A DNA stretch of 64,000 bases from Acidovorax sp. Leaf160 (GTDB lineage Bacteria; Pseudomonadota; Gammaproteobacteria; Burkholderiales; Burkholderiaceae_C), in NCBI RefSeq assembly GCF_001424265.1, contig NZ_LMOV01000010.1, positions 1 to 64,000 on the forward strand. The letters are read 5' to 3'. A model generated the notes under the pieces. It was not told the DNA's origin and searched no databases. It worked only from the letters and a program-made list of their open reading frames with translations. Shown one piece after another: positions 61,890 to 64,000 of this stretch. Position numbers and translations under genes: made by a program. Position 1 is the first letter of the stretch; each line of letters starts with the position of its first letter.

Positions 61890-62890
61890 GCCTCTTCCTC
61901 GGTGGTGGCGGCCTCGGCGATGACCAGCGGTTGCGCCAGGGTGTCGCGGATGTAGTCGGCCGGCAAGCGGTGGCGCAGCGCCAGCGCTTCGATGCTTTCG
62001 CCGGCGGCGTGGTCGATCTGCAGGTTCTCCAGCCAGCCGTTGAGGCCCGTGGAGAGGGAGCGGCCGGGGCGTTCGCCCTCGCGCGTGGCGCCGCCGCCTT
62101 CCACGTCGTATTTGTTGGCGTAGCCGCGCGGCGTGACCATCAGGCCGTGCTGCACGATGGTGTTGCTGTTGCCGATGAGGACCGTGCTCAGCATGCCGAT
62201 GTCGGCATCGCACATGGTGGCCAGCGTGGCGAACTCGATGCGCTCGCGGCGGCGGTAGGCGCTCTTGACGATGGCCACGGGCGTGTCGGGGCTGCGGTGG
62301 CGCAGGAAGAGGCGCTGCGCTTCCTCGATCTGGCGCGTGCGGCGGCCGCTCTTGGGGTTGTAGAGCGCGACGACGAAGTCGGCCATGGCGGCGGCGTCGA
62401 GCCGGCGCGCGATGGTGGGCCAGGGCGTGAGCAGGTCCGAGAGCGAGATGGCGCAGAAGTCGTGCGTGAGCGGCGCGCCCACGCGGGCCGCGCAGCTGTT
62501 GAGGGCCGATGCGCCGGGCACGATCTCGACCTCGATGCCGCCGGGTTCGACCACGCCGTTCTCGTCGAAGGCGGGCGGCGTCCAGCCGGCCTGGAACAGC
62601 ACCTCGAACGTGGGGCCGGCCATGCCGTACACGCCCGCATCTCCGGAGGAGATGAGCGCCACCTTCTTGCCCTCGCGGGCGCGGGCCAGCGATTCGATGG
62701 CGCGGTCCAGCTCCTCGGTCATCGACTTGCGGATGATCTCCTTGCCCTCGATGAGATCGGCCACGAGCTTGATGTAGGTGACGTAGCCGATGATGGTGTC
62801 GGCCTCGGCGATGGCGGCGCGGGCGCGCGCGGTCATGTGGTCGGTGCTGCCGGGGCCGATGCCCACGAGCATGATCTTTCCTGCGGACAT
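61886..62890 (-). CDS. cobJ: Precorrin-3B C17-methyltransferase
   Basis: Methylates C17 and contracts the corrin ring. 334 residues: an SAM-dependent tetrapyrrole methylase domain with KIMLVGIGPGSTDHMTARAR, ALISSGDAGVYGMAGPTFEV and LYNPKSGRRTRQIEEAQRLF. The C-terminal extension (about 240-334, GLNGWLENLQIDHAAGESIE) is a short added domain of the kind seen in some CobJ/CbiH proteins. It is upstream of the ferredoxin and downstream of the CbiM-like gene. Confidence 0.92.
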   Translation of the reverse strand: MSAGKIMLVGIGPGSTDHMTARARAAIAEADTIIGYVTYIKLVADLIEGKEIIRKSMTEELDRAIESLARAREGKKVALISSGDAGVYGMAGPTFEVLFQAGWTPPAFDENGVVEPGGIEVEIVPGASALNSCAARVGAPLTHDFCAISLSDLLTPWPTIARRLDAAAMADFVVALYNPKSGRRTRQIEEAQRLFLRHRSPDTPVAIVKSAYRRRERIEFATLATMCDADIGMLSTVLIGNSNTIVQHGLMVTPRGYANKYDVEGGGATREGERPGRSLSTGLNGWLENLQIDHAAGESIEALALRHRLPADYIRDTLAQPLVIAEAATTEEEA

Positions 62891-62920
62891 GTGCGTGTGT
62901 TCTTTCGTGGGGGTGGGCGG

Positions 62921-63580
62921 TCAGGCAGCGGCGGCGCGCGGCGCGGCGATGCGGGCCAGCGTGCGTTCGTCGATGCAGGCAGCGAGCCAGCGGCCGCCGC
63001 GCAGGCGAACGGCGCCCAGGGTGATGGCGATGGTCAGCAGCGGTTCGACGGCGACGAGGCTCAGGTACGACGCGGCGAACAGCGCCCAGTCGGCCACGGG
63101 GGCCGGGTCGCTGCTGATGAAGAGCCAGAAGCCGACCATGAGGGTCACGCCCGCGTAGTACGCGGCATCGAGCTTGAGCACGTTCGCGACGCTGATGCGC
63201 TGCATGCGCTTGCCCAGGCCGTGGTGCACGGCCACCAGCGGCACGGCCAGGCTCAGGAAGTTGATGGCGAAATGCGCCAGGTCCTGCGGCTCGAAAACGA
63301 GCGCCTGCACCAGCAGCCCCAGCCCGAAGCCGAACAGCGTGGGGATGAAGCCGAACAGCAGGTAGATGGGCATGGCGCCGACGAAATGCAGCTCCGACGG
63401 GCCGATGGGCATGTGCCAGACCTGCATCAGCACGCTGAAGAAGAAGGCGGCCAGCAGCGTGCGCAGCCAGGCCGTGGGGCTCTTGAGCAGGGGCAGCGCG
63501 TGCGCGCCCAGCAGCGCCGTGGCGGCGACGGAGGCGTAGGCGATCTTGTCCTGGGAGAGGATGCCGATTTCGATGTGCAT
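62921..63580 (-). CDS. CbiM-like energy-coupling factor transporter permease
   Basis: 219 residues with about six transmembrane helices. MHIEIGILSQDKIAYASVAA and VWHMPIGPSELHFVGAMPIY contain the N-terminal Met-His and HMPIGPSE motif of CbiM, which binds Co(II) for the ECF cobalt/nickel transporter. CbiN/CbiQ/CbiO partners are not in the window. AAAGG precedes the ATG. It is in the cobalamin operon, 30 bp before cobJ. Confidence 0.88.
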   Translation of the reverse strand: MHIEIGILSQDKIAYASVAATALLGAHALPLLKSPTAWLRTLLAAFFFSVLMQVWHMPIGPSELHFVGAMPIYLLFGFIPTLFGFGLGLLVQALVFEPQDLAHFAINFLSLAVPLVAVHHGLGKRMQRISVANVLKLDAAYYAGVTLMVGFWLFISSDPAPVADWALFAASYLSLVAVEPLLTIAITLGAVRLRGGRWLAACIDERTLARIAAPRAAAA

Positions 63581-63651
63581 GGGGGACCTTTCAGGGGTTG
63601 GAGATGAGGAATGGCCGGGGCGAACGCGATGCAGACATGCGTTGCGCTGCC

Positions 63652-64000
63652 TCAGCCGCCGGAATCGGATGTGCCTTGCGGGGCCTGCGGAATGCGGGCG
63701 ATGGACACGGTGGCGTGGCGCCCGTCCGCCCCGCGCAGGCGGTGTTTTTCGACCAGCAGGGCCGACGCATCGGCCGCGCCCGCCGCCAGCAGCGCGGCGG
63801 CTTCGCTGACCGAAGGCGTGCCCATGTAGCGCAGCACGGTCTCGGATGGGTTGGGCACGCGCACGGCCGCGAGCTGCGCGGCGGCGTACCAGCGCAGCGG
63901 CCAGCCGTGGCGCGCTGCCAGGGAGAGGAAGGCGGCTTCGTCGTGCTTGGCTTCGATGCTGGCGGCCACGGCCACCTGGGCGATCTGCGCGCCGGCCTGG
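63652..64000 (-). CDS. Cobalamin biosynthesis protein, CbiG/CobE C-terminal domain, 5' end outside window
   Basis: Open frame entering from the right edge and ending at 63652, 116 codons visible. AVAASIEAKHDEAAFLSLAA, RWYAAAQLAAVRVPNPSETV and MGTPSVSEAAALLAAGAADA match the CbiG C-terminal / CobE domain, needed for the lactone opening step in corrin synthesis or its aerobic equivalent. Only the C-terminal part is inside, so whether it is a stand-alone CobE or the end of a longer CbiG-type protein cannot be told. Confidence 0.85.
   Translation of the reverse strand, partial: QAGAQIAQVAVAASIEAKHDEAAFLSLAARHGWPLRWYAAAQLAAVRVPNPSETVLRYMGTPSVSEAAALLAAGAADASALLVEKHRLRGADGRHATVSIARIPQAPQGTSDSGG

Overview
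The window is GC-rich, densely packed chromosomal DNA from a beta-proteobacterium, most likely a member of the Comamonadaceae close to Acidovorax/Paracidovorax. This rests on the family mix (long-form LeuA, RdgC, Bug-type binding proteins, Comamonas-style pmd/lig protocatechuate genes) and on intergenic repeats of a kind I remember from that family. No rRNA, tRNA, CRISPR array, insertion sequence or prophage was recognised.

Layout. 1-5661 (minus strand): a type I restriction-modification operon read hsdR, a small glycine-zipper/SHOCT gene, hsdM, hsdS, with hsdS running off the left edge. 5743-10890: mostly small stress or hypothetical genes (glycine-zipper protein, YkgJ-type cysteine cluster protein, KGG-motif protein, DUF2931-like protein, OsmC). 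11064-15597: DinG helicase, YjdM, a general-stress FMN-binding protein and a DnaQ-like exonuclease. 16001-27660: a WG-repeat membrane protein, leuA with an apparent leucine leader peptide, an NlpC/P60 lipoprotein, aroG, and a 1644-residue multi-sensor GGDEF-EAL protein. 27661-28727: a 1.07-kb gene-free interval with two homologous copies of an origin-like module (AT-rich element, GTA-trio run, DnaA boxes) exactly 610 bp apart. This is the most interesting feature seen. 28728-34746: PagL-like lipid A deacylase, Spy-like protein, RdgC, a TonB receptor broken by a 7-bp duplication, and an EF-hand lipoprotein.

34788-41487: an SpmA-SpmB fusion, an arsR-arsB-arsC operon, an MFS exporter divergent from an AraC regulator, and a LysR regulator. 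41843-49979: the protocatechuate 4,5-cleavage cluster (4-oxalomesaconate hydratase, CHA aldolase, two Bug solute-binding proteins, PDC hydrolase, dioxygenase alpha and beta, CHMS dehydrogenase). Together with pobA and its IclR-type regulator at 52716-55126 it gives an almost complete route from 4-hydroxybenzoate to pyruvate and oxaloacetate; only the 4-oxalomesaconate tautomerase was not found. 50147-52503 is a run of overlapping genes (GIY-YIG nuclease, winged-helix protein, unknown protein, aldo/keto reductase).

55316-61471 holds a flavin reductase, an MFS exporter with a divergent LysR gene, small enzymes, a carboxymuconolactone-decarboxylase-like protein with a divergent LysR gene, and a MarR-GNAT fusion. 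61488-64000 (minus strand) is part of a cobalamin cluster: CbiG/CobE C-terminal domain (cut by the right edge), CbiM-like permease, CobJ and a thioredoxin-like [2Fe-2S] ferredoxin. Starts were moved inward from the longest open frame wherever a ribosome-binding site, signal peptide or family start favoured it.
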